Below, in pieces: positions 17,995 through 26,545 of a DNA stretch of 64,000 nt (position 1 is its first letter; every line of letters starts with the position of its first letter). Origin of the DNA: Henriciella sp. AS95. GTDB lineage: Bacteria > Pseudomonadota > Alphaproteobacteria > Caulobacterales > Hyphomonadaceae. The stretch is taken from contig NZ_JBBMQM010000001.1 of assembly GCF_038900055.1 (NCBI RefSeq), positions 1,860,001-1,924,000 of the forward strand. The letters are read 5' to 3'. The notes beneath the pieces are model-generated. The model was not told the DNA's origin, ran no database searches, and saw only the letters and a program-made list of their open reading frames with translations. The translations under genes and the position numbers were made by a program.

Positions 17995-19932
17995 TCAGAG
18001 AATGATTGTACGTCCTTTCGCCAGCCGCCACTGAACCGAGCTTCCAGACCGCTCCAAAACCAATTCCTTGCCACGCCACAACGCATTTCGCTTAGACCAT
18101 GCCGCTAGCGCAAATCCATCAGTGCCTTCAACGACCGCAAATCGTCCCTGAGCCAAGTCGACATTCCGAGTGTAGACCCCCTGAAAGCCTCGCTGAGAAC
18201 CAAGCGGCACAAATGCCTTACCCTGACGCGTTTCCTCAGCCGCGATCATCTTCTCCATTTCCACTCTGCGAAGTCGAACGATAGCGTCACCCGAAAGCCG
18301 CCCATCGGGTCCAAATTCATGGCCTTCCCGGCCTAGCCAGGCAGATCGTGCCTGAACAGCAGACCTCACCTCCCGTGCAAAATCCCCGCGCCACGCTTCG
18401 ATATCCTGACTGTCGATCCCGTCCAACCAGGTCTCGGCTTCGCGTTCAACCAGGGCTTCGACCTGCAACCACGACCGGACGTTGATGGAAAAGCTCCGCT
18501 GTCTCGCATCAGCATCCAGCGCGCGCCTCCTTAAGTCCGCAGGAATGCTCCAGCTGCCATCACTCCTTCGCTCAACAATACTGAGGCGCCGCAACGCCTC
18601 CAGCCGACGCTTGTGAGCAAGCCGAAACGCCGACGAACTCGTCGGGTCTGCGGCCTGGTGCAGTTCCTCAGAATACTCCCCACCATTCTGCTTTGCGATT
18701 GCCGCAATTGTGCGATCTGCAGGCTTTGGTTCGACCGTCTTCCGTCCGACTGAAACAATCCCGCCCGGCTTCGGCAGCTGAACCGCTTCCTGTTCGGTCA
18801 TCTCGACTGACCAAACCCGACCATCGAGGCCTTCGATCAGTGCCGTCGTTCCATTCCGCAATTCGTCACCCGGCAAGGTGGCGGCCAGCCGTCCCAGGAT
18901 TTCGCCAGCGGAGCTCAAATCACGGGGCAGGGCATGGACACGCGACGCATCGATTTTCCGGCCCTCAAGATTGGCAAGCGACCGAACCATGTCTCCGCGC
19001 CTGCCGAGGGCCCGCAGCGTATCCTGCCAACCGTCTTGCATAGCCCAGCTGCCATTCTCGTGTCGTGCCGCAAGGTCGAGCGTCCGAAGAAACCGCAGAC
19101 GCCGCTTAACGACCGCACCATCGAACCTCGATAATCCGCCGCGTTCACTCTCTGGTGTGTAACGACCATCGGTCAGCGACCGCGCAATGTCATGATCGAT
19201 CGCCGTAAGCGCCTCACGTTCGGCATCGTTCGACCTCGCCGCAGCCATTTCCCGCAGCCGCCGCTGGCCAAGCTCGAGCGATACGAGCTCCTGCGCCCGC
19301 GCCCGAAATCCGTGCGTGATGTATTTGCGGTCAATCAGCAGCTCGCCATTCCGGGTATTGCCGCCGCGGATCACGATATGAACATGCGGCTGCGCTGTGT
19401 CGTGATGGTTGGCAGCCACCCAGTCGAGCCGGCGGCCGAGATCCTTCTCGACCTGGCTCATGAACTCCCGCGTGAACCGCGTCAGATCCTTCATCCGCTC
19501 GGCATCCTCCGGAGAGACGATCAGTCTGAACTGCCGCCTGTCTTCAGAAGCGCGTTCGTTAAACGATTTAGCATCGGCCTCATCGACGCTCCGGTCATAG
19601 AGCTTTCCGCGCTCGCCCTCGCGCCCGGCACCTTCGCGGCGGATGTAGGCGACGTGCTTTGTAAAACTCGCCGCGCCGGTCGGGCCTGCCCGCGCAATAT
19701 GGACTTTCACAATGACACGCTTGGCCCGCTGGTTGGACCAGTGCCGGGCAAGGGCGGCCTGCACCTTGCCTCGTCCTGCATGACGCACCGCTCCCGGTGC
19801 CAGAGAATTGCGGCCACGCGATCCAAGCCGCCCCTTCGCGACCACGCGTTTCAACCGCTTCAGCTGGGTCTTTGCCTTGCCCTGCGACCTGATCTTCCCG
19901 AGTCGCGGAACGAAGTCGAAATCGTTGCTCAC
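17995..19932 (-). CDS. rlxS: VirD2/RlxS-type relaxase (DUF3363)
   Basis: A 645-residue relaxase. The N-terminal part reads VSNDFDFVPRLGKIRSQG, the usual opening of DUF3363 relaxases. The metal-binding histidine cluster is in ANHHDTAQPHVHIVIRGGN near residue 180 (MOBP/VirD2 type), and the catalytic tyrosine should lie upstream in the segment around HVAYIRREG. This enzyme nicks oriT and leads the strand through TraG. The GTG at 19932 overlaps the traF stop as GTGA, which favours it over an in-frame GTG 36 bases earlier. Gene order rdfS-like, traF, relaxase matches the mesorhizobial ICE arrangement. The C-terminus WRLAKGRTIIL appears complete. Confidence 0.9.
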   Translation of the reverse strand: MSNDFDFVPRLGKIRSQGKAKTQLKRLKRVVAKGRLGSRGRNSLAPGAVRHAGRGKVQAALARHWSNQRAKRVIVKVHIARAGPTGAASFTKHVAYIRREGAGREGERGKLYDRSVDEADAKSFNERASEDRRQFRLIVSPEDAERMKDLTRFTREFMSQVEKDLGRRLDWVAANHHDTAQPHVHIVIRGGNTRNGELLIDRKYITHGFRARAQELVSLELGQRRLREMAAARSNDAEREALTAIDHDIARSLTDGRYTPESERGGLSRFDGAVVKRRLRFLRTLDLAARHENGSWAMQDGWQDTLRALGRRGDMVRSLANLEGRKIDASRVHALPRDLSSAGEILGRLAATLPGDELRNGTTALIEGLDGRVWSVEMTEQEAVQLPKPGGIVSVGRKTVEPKPADRTIAAIAKQNGGEYSEELHQAADPTSSSAFRLAHKRRLEALRRLSIVERRSDGSWSIPADLRRRALDADARQRSFSINVRSWLQVEALVEREAETWLDGIDSQDIEAWRGDFAREVRSAVQARSAWLGREGHEFGPDGRLSGDAIVRLRRVEMEKMIAAEETRQGKAFVPLGSQRGFQGVYTRNVDLAQGRFAVVEGTDGFALAAWSKRNALWRGKELVLERSGSSVQWRLAKGRTIIL

Positions 19933-20624
19933 GGCTCTAAGCGCGCTGCGGATTGCAAATCCGTGCACCCGTCTTCCGGCGCCGGGTCACACAAAAAAGG
20001 ATGTGCAGACAATGGGTTAAGTGTCGCCGGGTGACACTCCCTTAATCTTGCCCTCCGGGACACAGAAGCCATTCCCGTCCCGCTATCTATCGCTTTGACG
20101 GTCGCCTGATCCTCAGCCGACCGGTTGCCATAAGTCCATATGGACCTGGCGACGCCAATGATGCGCGCGCCGTCCTGAACGCCGAAGTATCGTCCATCGA
20201 CTGACAGGGGATGAGAGTTGAGCAGGAAAACTTCGCCGGCTTTGAGGGTCTGACAGCCCTGCCAGACGGGAAGGGCGCTGCCGGACTCGGTTACTTTGAG
20301 CGCATCAACAGATGTGATCCCGTTGATGGAGACCTGCGTATCGCATCTGCAAATCTCGTCACCGGATAGGCCCGCAACATGCTTCAACAAGGGCCAGTCA
20401 GAGCCAACAATTCCCTCATCGTTCAGCCAATGTCGAACCTCATCCGAGGGCGCAAACGCTACCAGATCGCCTGTCGAAATTCGCGCCGACCGGTCAACAA
20501 AGTAAAGGCCCTTGGGCACGCTTTCCGTCCGGTTCCAGATGAAGTCGGACCGGTTGATAATGCTGGCGGAGACCATGAGGCTTAGCCCGCATCCCATGCC
20601 TAACAACGCGGTTCTACGACTCAT
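19929..20624 (-). CDS. traF: TraF, conjugal signal peptidase (S26)
   Basis: A 231-residue TraF-type peptidase that matures the TrbC pilin. Seen: an N-terminal hydrophobic anchor (LLGMGCGLSLMVSASII), the serine motif WNRTESVPKGLY near residue 34 (pattern NxTxSxPxGLY) and the general-base lysine in LLKHVAGLSGDEIC near residue 80, with LLNSHPLSVDGRYFG following. The ATG at 20624 overlaps the end of the upstream HTH gene by 11 bases; an in-frame ATG at 20657 is possible. After the normal family end (ARSIWTYGN) there is an extra tail of about 50 residues that is Cys- and Arg-rich and not typical of TraF. Translation is coupled to the relaxase. Confidence 0.9.
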   Translation of the reverse strand: MSRRTALLGMGCGLSLMVSASIINRSDFIWNRTESVPKGLYFVDRSARISTGDLVAFAPSDEVRHWLNDEGIVGSDWPLLKHVAGLSGDEICRCDTQVSINGITSVDALKVTESGSALPVWQGCQTLKAGEVFLLNSHPLSVDGRYFGVQDGARIIGVARSIWTYGNRSAEDQATVKAIDSGTGMASVSRRARLRECHPATLNPLSAHPFLCDPAPEDGCTDLQSAARLEP

Positions 20625-20868
20625 CGCGAAGGCCTGTCCCCATGAACCTACGTCCATTAGTGTAAGCGATGATGTCCTTGCCGCGATACCAGACCTTGGC
20701 GCCGATCTTGTGATAAACCGGGCCTGTTCCCAGCGAACGCATATTGACCAGGGTCTTCGGTTTGAGGCCGAGATGGTCAGCGGTTTCATCCGTGTTCATC
20801 CATTCGGTCGGGGTTGGGAGGTTTGATTTGGGTCGAAGCTCCTCTCCACTTCTATTTGTCTCTGTCAT
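20614..20868 (-). CDS. RdfS-like excisionase / small HTH protein
   Basis: An 84-residue protein with a MerR/excisionase-type helix-turn-helix: WMNTDETADHLGLKPKTLVNMR, then the wing GTGPVYHKIGAKVWYRGKDI. Such proteins directly upstream of traF and the relaxase gene are recombination directionality factors (RdfS) in the ICEMlSymR7A family. That gene order is the main reason for the suggested role; the sequence alone only supports DNA binding. The ATG at 20868 has a GGAG site at good distance. It is the first gene of the rdf-traF-relaxase operon, whose promoter must lie in 20869-21060. Confidence 0.75.
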   Translation of the reverse strand: MTETNRSGEELRPKSNLPTPTEWMNTDETADHLGLKPKTLVNMRSLGTGPVYHKIGAKVWYRGKDIIAYTNGRRFMGTGLRDES

Positions 20869-21060
20869 AGCGTTGCTTCTCCTTTCCTCTACGCAACTCG
20901 AAGCCCTGACAGACTGCCAACTCATCCTCAGATTAAGAGTGTCGAACTTGCACCACACGCTCGCGACACCCTTGAGTTCCCAAAGAAACCTCACGTTAGA
21001 ATGCAGCGCTGATAGGCGTATCAGCACCTTCGTCTCAGACCCTTTCGGCATGAAAGAAGA
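20869..21060 (-). promoter_or_regulatory. Promoter and candidate oriT region upstream of the rdfS-like gene
   Basis: A 192-base non-coding stretch in front of the excisionase-traF-relaxase operon. It contains the inverted repeat GCTGATA-GGCG-TATCAGC at 21008-21025, with perfect 7-base arms. In the mesorhizobial ICE with the same gene order, oriT lies upstream of rdfS, so this is the best place for the nick region. No nick-site consensus was recognised with confidence, so oriT is an inference from gene order and the repeat. Confidence 0.4.
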
Positions 21061-21086
21061 CCGCTCCGGAGATGTCTCCGGAGCGG
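21061..21086 (-). terminator. Rho-independent terminator after DUF736
   Basis: A perfect 12-base palindrome: CCGCTCCGGAGA, two centre bases, then TCTCCGGAGCGG. It lies 23 bases past the DUF736 stop. On the minus strand it is followed by the T-rich TCTTCTTTC. This separates DUF736 from the rdf-traF-relaxase operon. Confidence 0.75.
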
Positions 21087-21108
21087 CTTGGCAAGGCTGT
21101 GATCTACC

Positions 21109-21432
21109 CTAGTCGCGCGCGTTCCAGAGGATGACGTGCCGGCCTTTCTTGCCCTTGACCGGGGCAAGGTTCGCAAAGATCCGGCGCGGTCCGATCTGCG
21201 GGTCTGCCAGCGTCAGCGAGACATAATCGCGTCCCGATGCCTTCGACTTGCGCATCCAGCCGCCGCCGATTTCGGTCGAGGTTTCACCGGCATAGATGCG
21301 GTAGTCCGGATGACCGTCTTCGGTCTTTTCCGCATTCTTCTCTATGCGGATTGCAGCTGAGAGGTTCATCATTGCGAGGGTGCCTTCAAAGCCGGACTTG
21401 GTCTCGCTGACATATCCGAGTGCGTTTGCCAT
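21109..21432 (-). CDS. DUF736 family protein
   Basis: A 107-residue protein opening MANALGYVSETKSGFEG and ending RHVILWNARD. The pattern matches DUF736, a small conserved protein found beside relaxase, ParB and antirestriction genes in alphaproteobacterial plasmids and ICEs. Its function is not established; a single-stranded-DNA-related role has been supposed for some members, but nothing in the sequence proves this. The ATG at 21432 has an AAGGAGACCCCC leader that is nearly identical to the one in front of the ParB-like start at 23655. A strong hairpin terminator follows. Confidence 0.85.
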   Translation of the reverse strand: MANALGYVSETKSGFEGTLAMMNLSAAIRIEKNAEKTEDGHPDYRIYAGETSTEIGGGWMRKSKASGRDYVSLTLADPQIGPRRIFANLAPVKGKKGRHVILWNARD

Positions 21433-21886
21433 GGGGGTCTCCTTTTCTTTCCTTGGCTAAGTCTCCGGGGACCCCTTGTCCCCGTCGACGCCGGACCGCC
21501 CGGACGGGCTGAGCTGGGCCTGAACCGCATGCGGGCGTAGCGAAGCGGAGCACCGGACGGGCGGGGAATTTTGTTGCGCGAGGAAGGCGCGACAGCGCCG
21601 GGGAAAATTCTTCGTCTGTCCGGTTTCAGGGCCGGGTCAGCGCGCCCAGGTCATAAAGGCAAAGACGGGAGCAAGGGGGCCGAGGCATGCCTCCCGGAAA
21701 AGAAATCAGAACTCCCCGAAAACGTCCCGATAATGTCATTCGAGACCTCAAGACGCGCGATTTTTCTGAAGGCATTTTACAATCGCCCAGGCCTTACAGC
21801 CGCCAACCGCACGCCCGAGAATGCGCGGAGCCGCCCGGTGGTAGACACCGGACGGCTCCATATGCTGCTGAACAGGAGACGAATGC
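21433..21886. other. Non-coding region between ParB-like and DUF736 genes
   Basis: About 450 bases, very G+C-rich, with several inverted repeats and no credible gene. GGGGAC-CCCTT-GTCCCC at 21467-21483 lies just upstream of the DUF736 ribosome site and could be an operator or attenuator. A longer hairpin at 21828-21858 is listed separately. The region must hold the DUF736 promoter. A vegetative or transfer origin is possible, but no iterons were seen. Confidence 0.45.
21828..21858 (-). terminator. Hairpin downstream of the ParB-like gene
   Basis: Arms GAGCCGCCCGGTG and CACCGGACGGCTC around a 5-base loop, with a single mismatch. It lies 28 bases past the ParB-like stop on the minus strand. 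No T-run follows, so it may be a weak terminator or an mRNA-stabilising stem. Confidence 0.5.
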
Positions 21887-23655
21887 TCAGGCAGCGTCCT
21901 GTTGCGTCTCACGCGTCTCATCGGGCGTGGCTTCTGCCTCCGCTTCGAACAGTCCTGCGACCCGTGTCCACGCATCGGCGGGTGGTGACCCGGCCCCTTC
22001 GACAAGGCGTGTCGGTGGCACCTGCATCCAGCCCGGCCGCCAGTCAGGATTGGCCTCACACCCCTCACCCGCAATCCGGTTGGCCAGCACCTGCTTCTGC
22101 GCCTTGCCCGTCTCGGTCCGGCAGGAATCCGCGAGCGATGCGGTGGCAATATCCGCGATCATCGCATTGATAGCGCGCTTGTCCTTGGTGAGATCGAAGA
22201 AGGTCTCGTCCGGTTTCCAAGCCGCCGAAAGGTCGGTGCCGCAGACATGCAAGACGGCTTCGACAATGCTATTCCCGGCCTCGAGCGTGCGGGCCATGAC
22301 ACTTGCCAGAACCGTCAGGACTTCCTCATCCGACATGGCGAGCAGCGCAGAGAAAAGCTCGCACAAGCGGTAGTCATCGCCGTTCCGGCGAAGCGCTGGA
22401 CTGACGTTGAGCGCCTTGAACAGAGCGTCGGTCTGCGCCGTCGCTTGAGCGACCGCCGCCACAGATGCCCCACCTTCCACACTCGCCTGCGTCTCATCTT
22501 TCCGGGCGCGAAGCTCGTGAGGACGCACGTCCCAAAGCGCGCTCCCCGCCATGGCATGCGCCACCATCAAGCGGAGGGCAATCGCGGGGGATGTGGCCAA
22601 ACTCGCCTGAGCAGCCGCGTGGCGATGAAGCAGGATGTATTCCGCGAGCGGGCCGGACATTTCTGGCCGAACGGCTGCCGGAACGGCATCGCCTTCACCC
22701 TTCGAACCCTGTTGCCGCTTGCGGGCCTCGGCCGAGGTTACTTGTCCCTCGTGGAACTGGACCGTCCCGTCATGGCGGATTTCGATGAAGACCTTGCCGC
22801 CGTCTTCCTTGGCGCACTGGACATACTCCCATCGGTGGAAGTAGGCCCCGCGCTCAAGGCAGATAACATCGCTCCAGCCGTCGGCCCTGTGGGCCTCGAC
22901 CCGCTCGGCAATCGCGGCGGATTGTGCCTTCCAGAACTGATCCGCATCCGCAAAGACGCCATGCTCGCCAAAGAGGTCGGCAGTGACCTGTCCCTCATAG
23001 GCATCAAGATCGAACAAGGCCTTGTCGGTCGTGATCGTCGTTCCGCCCGTGATCCAAGCCTTGCACGACCGCCCCATCGGGGCGCGTTCGGTTTCGCTCT
23101 GGAAGAGGCGGAACCATTCGGCCTGCTGTTCTGGCGTCGCAAGCGTAAGCGCGCGGATCGTTTCGCGGTCCAGTTCGTCTTCGGCGTAGAGTTTCCGTAT
23201 CGGTTCGTCGAGCGAAGCAAGCGCGAGCACACGGCGCACCAGAAGCTCAGTCACTCCGAAGAAGCTGGCGATATCCTCCAGCGCCTTGCCTTCATCGTTG
23301 AGGCGCTTGAACGCCTCATATTGCTCCATTTCTGTCGCAGGCAGGCGTCCGACATTTTCGATGACAGATGCCGCAATCGCGGAGGCCGCATCCTTTTCAG
23401 TCATGATCGCGCATGGAACGAACGGCACCTCGCCTGTCTCCTTCGCGATTTCTTTGAGCGCAAAAAAACGGCGGCGTCCGGCGATGACGCCATAATATTT
23501 GCCTTCGCGGCGAACGAGCAAAGTCTGACGCAATCCGCTCTCCCGGATGGACGGCAGAATGTCGGATACGTCCGGCTTCTTGCGCCCATGCCGCATATTG
23601 AGTTTGGAAATCCGAAGCTCGTCGAGCGGGATGTGTTTGAGGTCGGGCTGTGCCA
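21887..23655 (-). CDS. ParB/Srx-domain DNA-binding protein of the element
   Basis: A 588-residue ParB-like protein. The N-terminal ParB/Srx domain has IPLDELRISKLNMRHG, IRESGLRQTLLVRRE and GVIAGRRRFFALKEI (the GxRR box). A helix-turn-helix, LEDIASFFGVTELLVRRVLAL, lies near residue 130. The long C-terminal part is typical of the ICE/plasmid ParB group carried with DUF736 and ArdA. Its likely role is maintenance or transcription control, since no ParA partner is in view. The start at 23655 (MAQPD) has the leader AAAAGGAGACCTCC, almost the same as the one before DUF736. The frame stays open upstream to another ATG at 23911, which would give 674 residues. Confidence 0.85.
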
Positions 23656-23911
23656 TGGAGGTCTCCTTTTCTGGCGGGTAAAGCGAGAGACCCAGCGCCC
23701 ACGCGGGGCCTCTCCAGTTGATCTTGGTGAAGGGAAAGCCGTCCGCGTCCCGGCTTGGTTGGGGGTCGGTCTCGCCCCAGTCATAATCGCGGATCGTGAT
23801 CAGCGGCGCGCGGCCCTCGACCCAGATTTCGGCGACCTGGGCCTCGGCAACGACAAGCGTCATACGGGGCCGTGGGCCGAGCAATTCAGTGAGGGTGCGG
23901 GCCGCGCTCAT
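23656..23911 (-). other. Small open frame fused in phase to the ParB-like gene
   Basis: About 85 codons (MSAARTLTELLGPRPRM to YPPEKETS) that start with ATG at 23911, overlapping the stop of the upstream gene as ATGA. The protein-like pattern (VVAEAQVAEIWVEGRAPLI, IRDYDWGE) suggests a real small protein with beta strands, translationally coupled to its neighbour. It has no stop codon before the ParB-like ATG at 23655, so ribosomes would read straight into ParB. Either its stop was lost, or the product is an N-terminal extension. I do not recognise the family. Confidence 0.5.
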
Positions 23912-24381
23912 GTCGCGGCCCAGCCTGTCACGGTCGCCGCAAGCCGCGAGGCTGCGGCACGCCCTGCGTCCAGCGCCTCCGGCAGCAGCTCGCTCGCAAA
24001 CGTGGTGAGATAGCTGTTATCCGTGCCGGGATAGTTGCATTCGACGCCCCAGAGGCTGGCGGCATGACGGTCCAGTTCAATGCCGTCGCGCTCGACCGAA
24101 AGCACGATCCCGCAATAGAACCACTCGCTCTTGCGCCATGCTTCCATGACGGCTTCCGCCTTGGCCTGCGCCTCGGCGAAGCGCTGGCGGAAGCTGTTGC
24201 CCGGCCCGATGAAGCCGGGCGCATCCTTGTAGAGCGACGGCCAGAACCCATCCTGCCGCTGGTCCGGCGCATCGAGGCAGTCATCGGCAACAATCCGGGC
24301 CGTGACAATGAAGCCCTTTGCCTCGCAGCTGATCGCATCGCCTTCGCAGGCGTAGGCATCGAAGTGCTCGGTAAAGCTCAT
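23908..24381 (-). CDS. Conserved hypothetical protein of the antirestriction cluster
   Basis: A 157-residue acidic protein starting MSFTEHFDAYACEGD, with a mixed pattern (GFIVTARIVADDCLDAPD, WFYCGIVLSVERDGIELD, ASLWGVECNYPG). I do not recognise a domain. It overlaps the upstream 67-codon gene and the downstream small frame by 4 bases each (ATGA), so it is part of one coupled operon with ardA and the ParB-like gene. Proteins of this kind occur in the same position in alphaproteobacterial conjugative elements. A role in host-defence evasion is inferred only from neighbours. Confidence 0.75.
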   Translation of the reverse strand: MSFTEHFDAYACEGDAISCEAKGFIVTARIVADDCLDAPDQRQDGFWPSLYKDAPGFIGPGNSFRQRFAEAQAKAEAVMEAWRKSEWFYCGIVLSVERDGIELDRHAASLWGVECNYPGTDNSYLTTFASELLPEALDAGRAAASRLAATVTGWAAT

Positions 24382-24581
24382 GACGCCCTCCGAAGCTCGA
24401 ATCCCATCCGGTCGCAGAGTGCGCGCAGCTCGCGCGCCTCTGCCTCGTCGAACCCGTCACCGGACTGGTGATAGATCGTGCCCTGCGCGAACCCTTGCGG
24501 GGTCTTCACGACATGCGCCCAGCGATAGGGGCCAAGGCCATCTTCGCGCGGTCTTGCCTGAAATCTCGCCATGGCGCTCAT
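24378..24581 (-). CDS. Small hypothetical protein, ardA operon
   Basis: A 67-residue protein (MSAMARFQARPREDG...) with aromatic and charged residues and no membrane segment. It overlaps ardA upstream and the 157-residue gene downstream by 4 bases each. Codon use matches its neighbours, which supports a real gene. The function is unknown. A second ATG three codons in (MARFQ) is an alternative start. Confidence 0.65.
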   Translation of the reverse strand: MSAMARFQARPREDGLGPYRWAHVVKTPQGFAQGTIYHQSGDGFDEAEARELRALCDRMGFELRRAS

Positions 24582-25141
24582 CGCGTCCAGAAGACGTGAA
24601 CGTCTTCGAACCCTGTCTCGAACACCATGATGTCGCCACCCAGCTCCATGTCGCGGGCGAGCGCCGACCAGTCGATATAGTATTCGAGGGCTGCGGGAAT
24701 TTCGGTGCCGGTGTCGCGGTGCAGGTCCTCGGCGAAGTCTGCCCGGCTCGCATAGGTGCCTGCATAATCGTCGAAGGACGCTTCGGCCTGCTCAAGGTCG
24801 TCGCCAAAATGGCGATGGACCAGCGCGCCGAGCCTGCCATGTTCGGCAATGAAGTCGGCCAGATTGCAGACCGTCTCGAAGCTCTCATATTCCGACAGGT
24901 GCGCGCCTTCGAAGCCTTCATAGTCATGGATTGCCCATTCTTCGGCATCGGGCAGCGGCGAGTCCGCCAGCATGGCGCGAACCTCGGACATAACCTCATC
25001 TGGCGTCGTCGCCTCGATCCAGCGCCCGTGCAGGCAGCCATTATTGTAGGCGGCAAGACAGGCCACATAGATACGGGGGCGGATTTCAGGTGTGGGTGCA
25101 GCGTCTGCCGCAAGGGGGGCTGAAGGTTGCGGTGTGGTCAT
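24578..25141 (-). CDS. ardA: ArdA antirestriction protein
   Basis: A 187-residue acidic protein. IYVACLAAYNNGCLHGRWIEA near residue 25 is the signature start of ArdA, and EEWAIHDYEGFEG plus LEYYIDWSALARDMELGG are the later family blocks. ArdA mimics bent B-DNA and inhibits type I restriction enzymes when the element enters a new host. The ATG at 25141 (MTTPQPS) was chosen; the frame extends upstream, but without similarity. It is the first gene of the operon that runs to the ParB-like gene. Confidence 0.92.
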   Translation of the reverse strand: MTTPQPSAPLAADAAPTPEIRPRIYVACLAAYNNGCLHGRWIEATTPDEVMSEVRAMLADSPLPDAEEWAIHDYEGFEGAHLSEYESFETVCNLADFIAEHGRLGALVHRHFGDDLEQAEASFDDYAGTYASRADFAEDLHRDTGTEIPAALEYYIDWSALARDMELGGDIMVFETGFEDVHVFWTR

Positions 25142-25668
25142 GGCGTCAGTCTCGTCTCCCCGCCCAAATGTCCCTCCCGCATCAGGCGGGGGTGGGCGGC
25201 GAGAAGGCCGGCAGGCCGGACCCATTAGCCGGTTGGGCAAGGCGGAAAGGTAGGACGCTGCGACCGCTTCCAGACACCTTCAGTCCCGGCGCCTTGCGCA
25301 AGCGGCGGGTCCGGGCAGACCGGTCGTTCGCCCACCTCCGTCTGAGAGGGAGATTGTCATGGACGCCAGGAAGACCGATGCGGACCAGGCTGCAATGCGC
25401 TTCAGCTTTCACCGTCAGACGATCATCGAAAACGTCATAGGTCCGCTTTCAAAGGCCACGCAGCCTGTGACCCCTCTGCATTGCAGTGGGAAGCGCAGGC
25501 TGGCGCGATCACCGGCGAGACACCCGCATGCCGCTGGGCTGCCCGGAAGGGCAGGCCAGAGGTCCGGAGACGAGCCGGGCCGCTGGCGGCGTGCCGCCCG
25601 CGAAACAGCCCCCTCGCGTCAGCGAGGGGTGATCGCCGGATCAAGGTCTGATGCCAAATTGGATCTGC
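25142..25668. other. Non-coding region between the FseA-like gene and ardA
   Basis: About 530 bases with no credible gene. It should hold the ardA promoter and the terminator of the FseA-like operon. Several short G+C-rich palindromes are present, among them a CCCGC-ATCA-like stem near 25173-25190 and the stem at 25610-25629. No iteron array or clear promoter hexamers were recognised. Confidence 0.45.
25610..25629 (-). terminator. Hairpin after the downstream FseA-like gene
   Basis: A perfect stem CCCCTCGC-GTCA-GCGAGGGG, 40 bases past the stop of the 25669-26493 gene. On the minus strand it is followed by a short T-containing run (GCTGTTTCGC). It is a probable terminator without a strong T-tract. 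Confidence 0.5.
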
Positions 25669-26493
25669 TCAGGTCTGTGCAGTCAGGAGGTCCCTGTATC
25701 CGCCATCCCGGAGTTCACGTCCTCGCACGAGGGCGCGGCGCATTTCGTCTTTCATGGCCCGGCTGGGGCTCTGCCAGGCTTCGGTGGCGCGATCCTCGCC
25801 ATAGATGATGGCAGCGGTTTCAAAATAAGTTAGACCGGTCTCATACGCATCGAGCGCAATGAGCGCATTGCGAAACGCAAGCGATGAGCGTGTCCAGGTG
25901 TCGTTGAAACTCGAATCGTCCTTGCCAAGAATACGCTGAGCCTTGCCGATGACTTTAAGTGTTTCGTCCATGCTCGACACATTATCGATGATCAGTTTCA
26001 TGCGGACGGGTTCGACGCTGAGTAGTGACAGACCAGAACAAGCGACCTGGATGCTGTGGCCGTGCCCACGGATCATCAGGTATTCCCGGCCGACGCGATC
26101 TGTGAGGTGAGTGACTTCACACACATTGATCGTCTGATCGAAAATATCGTCGCGCTCGCTCGGATGACGCGGTACGACCTGCATGGTCAGGGCGCGAGCA
26201 TAGAGGGCAGGGATCCAGAAGACGTCGGCCTCATAGCCATTCGCGTCTATGTCGGGAAAGAAAACCAAGCCGAATTTCTCAGCGTCGATCTGGTCGCATA
26301 GCGGCCGGAGCAGCCGGATGCCATGACAGGCTGGCTTTTCAGATATCTGTGAGTCGCCAGCCCGCAGGGCGGCTTGCCTGAATTCGCTATTTCGCCGAAG
26401 AAATTCCCAAGCCCAGCGACTTCTGGAGAGTCGGCAAGTATAGGCGTAGTCATCCAGATCAATACGGACCGAGGGTGTGTCGGCGGGACTCAT
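25669..26493 (-). CDS. FseA-like activator (DUF6499-DUF2285), copy 1
   Basis: A 274-residue protein with a DUF6499-like N-terminus (DDYAYTCRLSRSRWAWEFLRRN) and a DUF2285-like C-terminus (IYGEDRATEAWQSPSRAMKD then ALVRGRELRDGGYRDLL). Known: in ICEMlSymR7A the excision activator FseA is made by ribosomal frameshifting that joins a DUF6499 frame to a DUF2285 frame, and it activates rdfS. Here both parts are in one frame. Inferred: it activates the RdfS-like and transfer genes. GGAGG precedes the ATG. The upstream paralogue lies 52 bases away in the same direction, so the two are probably co-transcribed. Confidence 0.75.
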   Translation of the reverse strand: MSPADTPSVRIDLDDYAYTCRLSRSRWAWEFLRRNSEFRQAALRAGDSQISEKPACHGIRLLRPLCDQIDAEKFGLVFFPDIDANGYEADVFWIPALYARALTMQVVPRHPSERDDIFDQTINVCEVTHLTDRVGREYLMIRGHGHSIQVACSGLSLLSVEPVRMKLIIDNVSSMDETLKVIGKAQRILGKDDSSFNDTWTRSSLAFRNALIALDAYETGLTYFETAAIIYGEDRATEAWQSPSRAMKDEMRRALVRGRELRDGGYRDLLTAQT

Positions 26494-26545
26494 CAGGTGC
26501 CTCCTTCACAAGCGGGTGCTGCAAAAGAGGTGCCAAAATTCTACT

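Noticed and set aside
22247..24013. Plus-strand 588-codon frame opposite the ParB-like gene
   Set aside because: Antisense shadow in high-G+C DNA; the ParB-like protein has clear domains and a strong ribosome site.
25359..25808. Possible gene in the ardA upstream region
   Set aside because: The frame is Arg/Pro-rich, overlaps the FseA-like gene on the other strand and has no recognisable domain.
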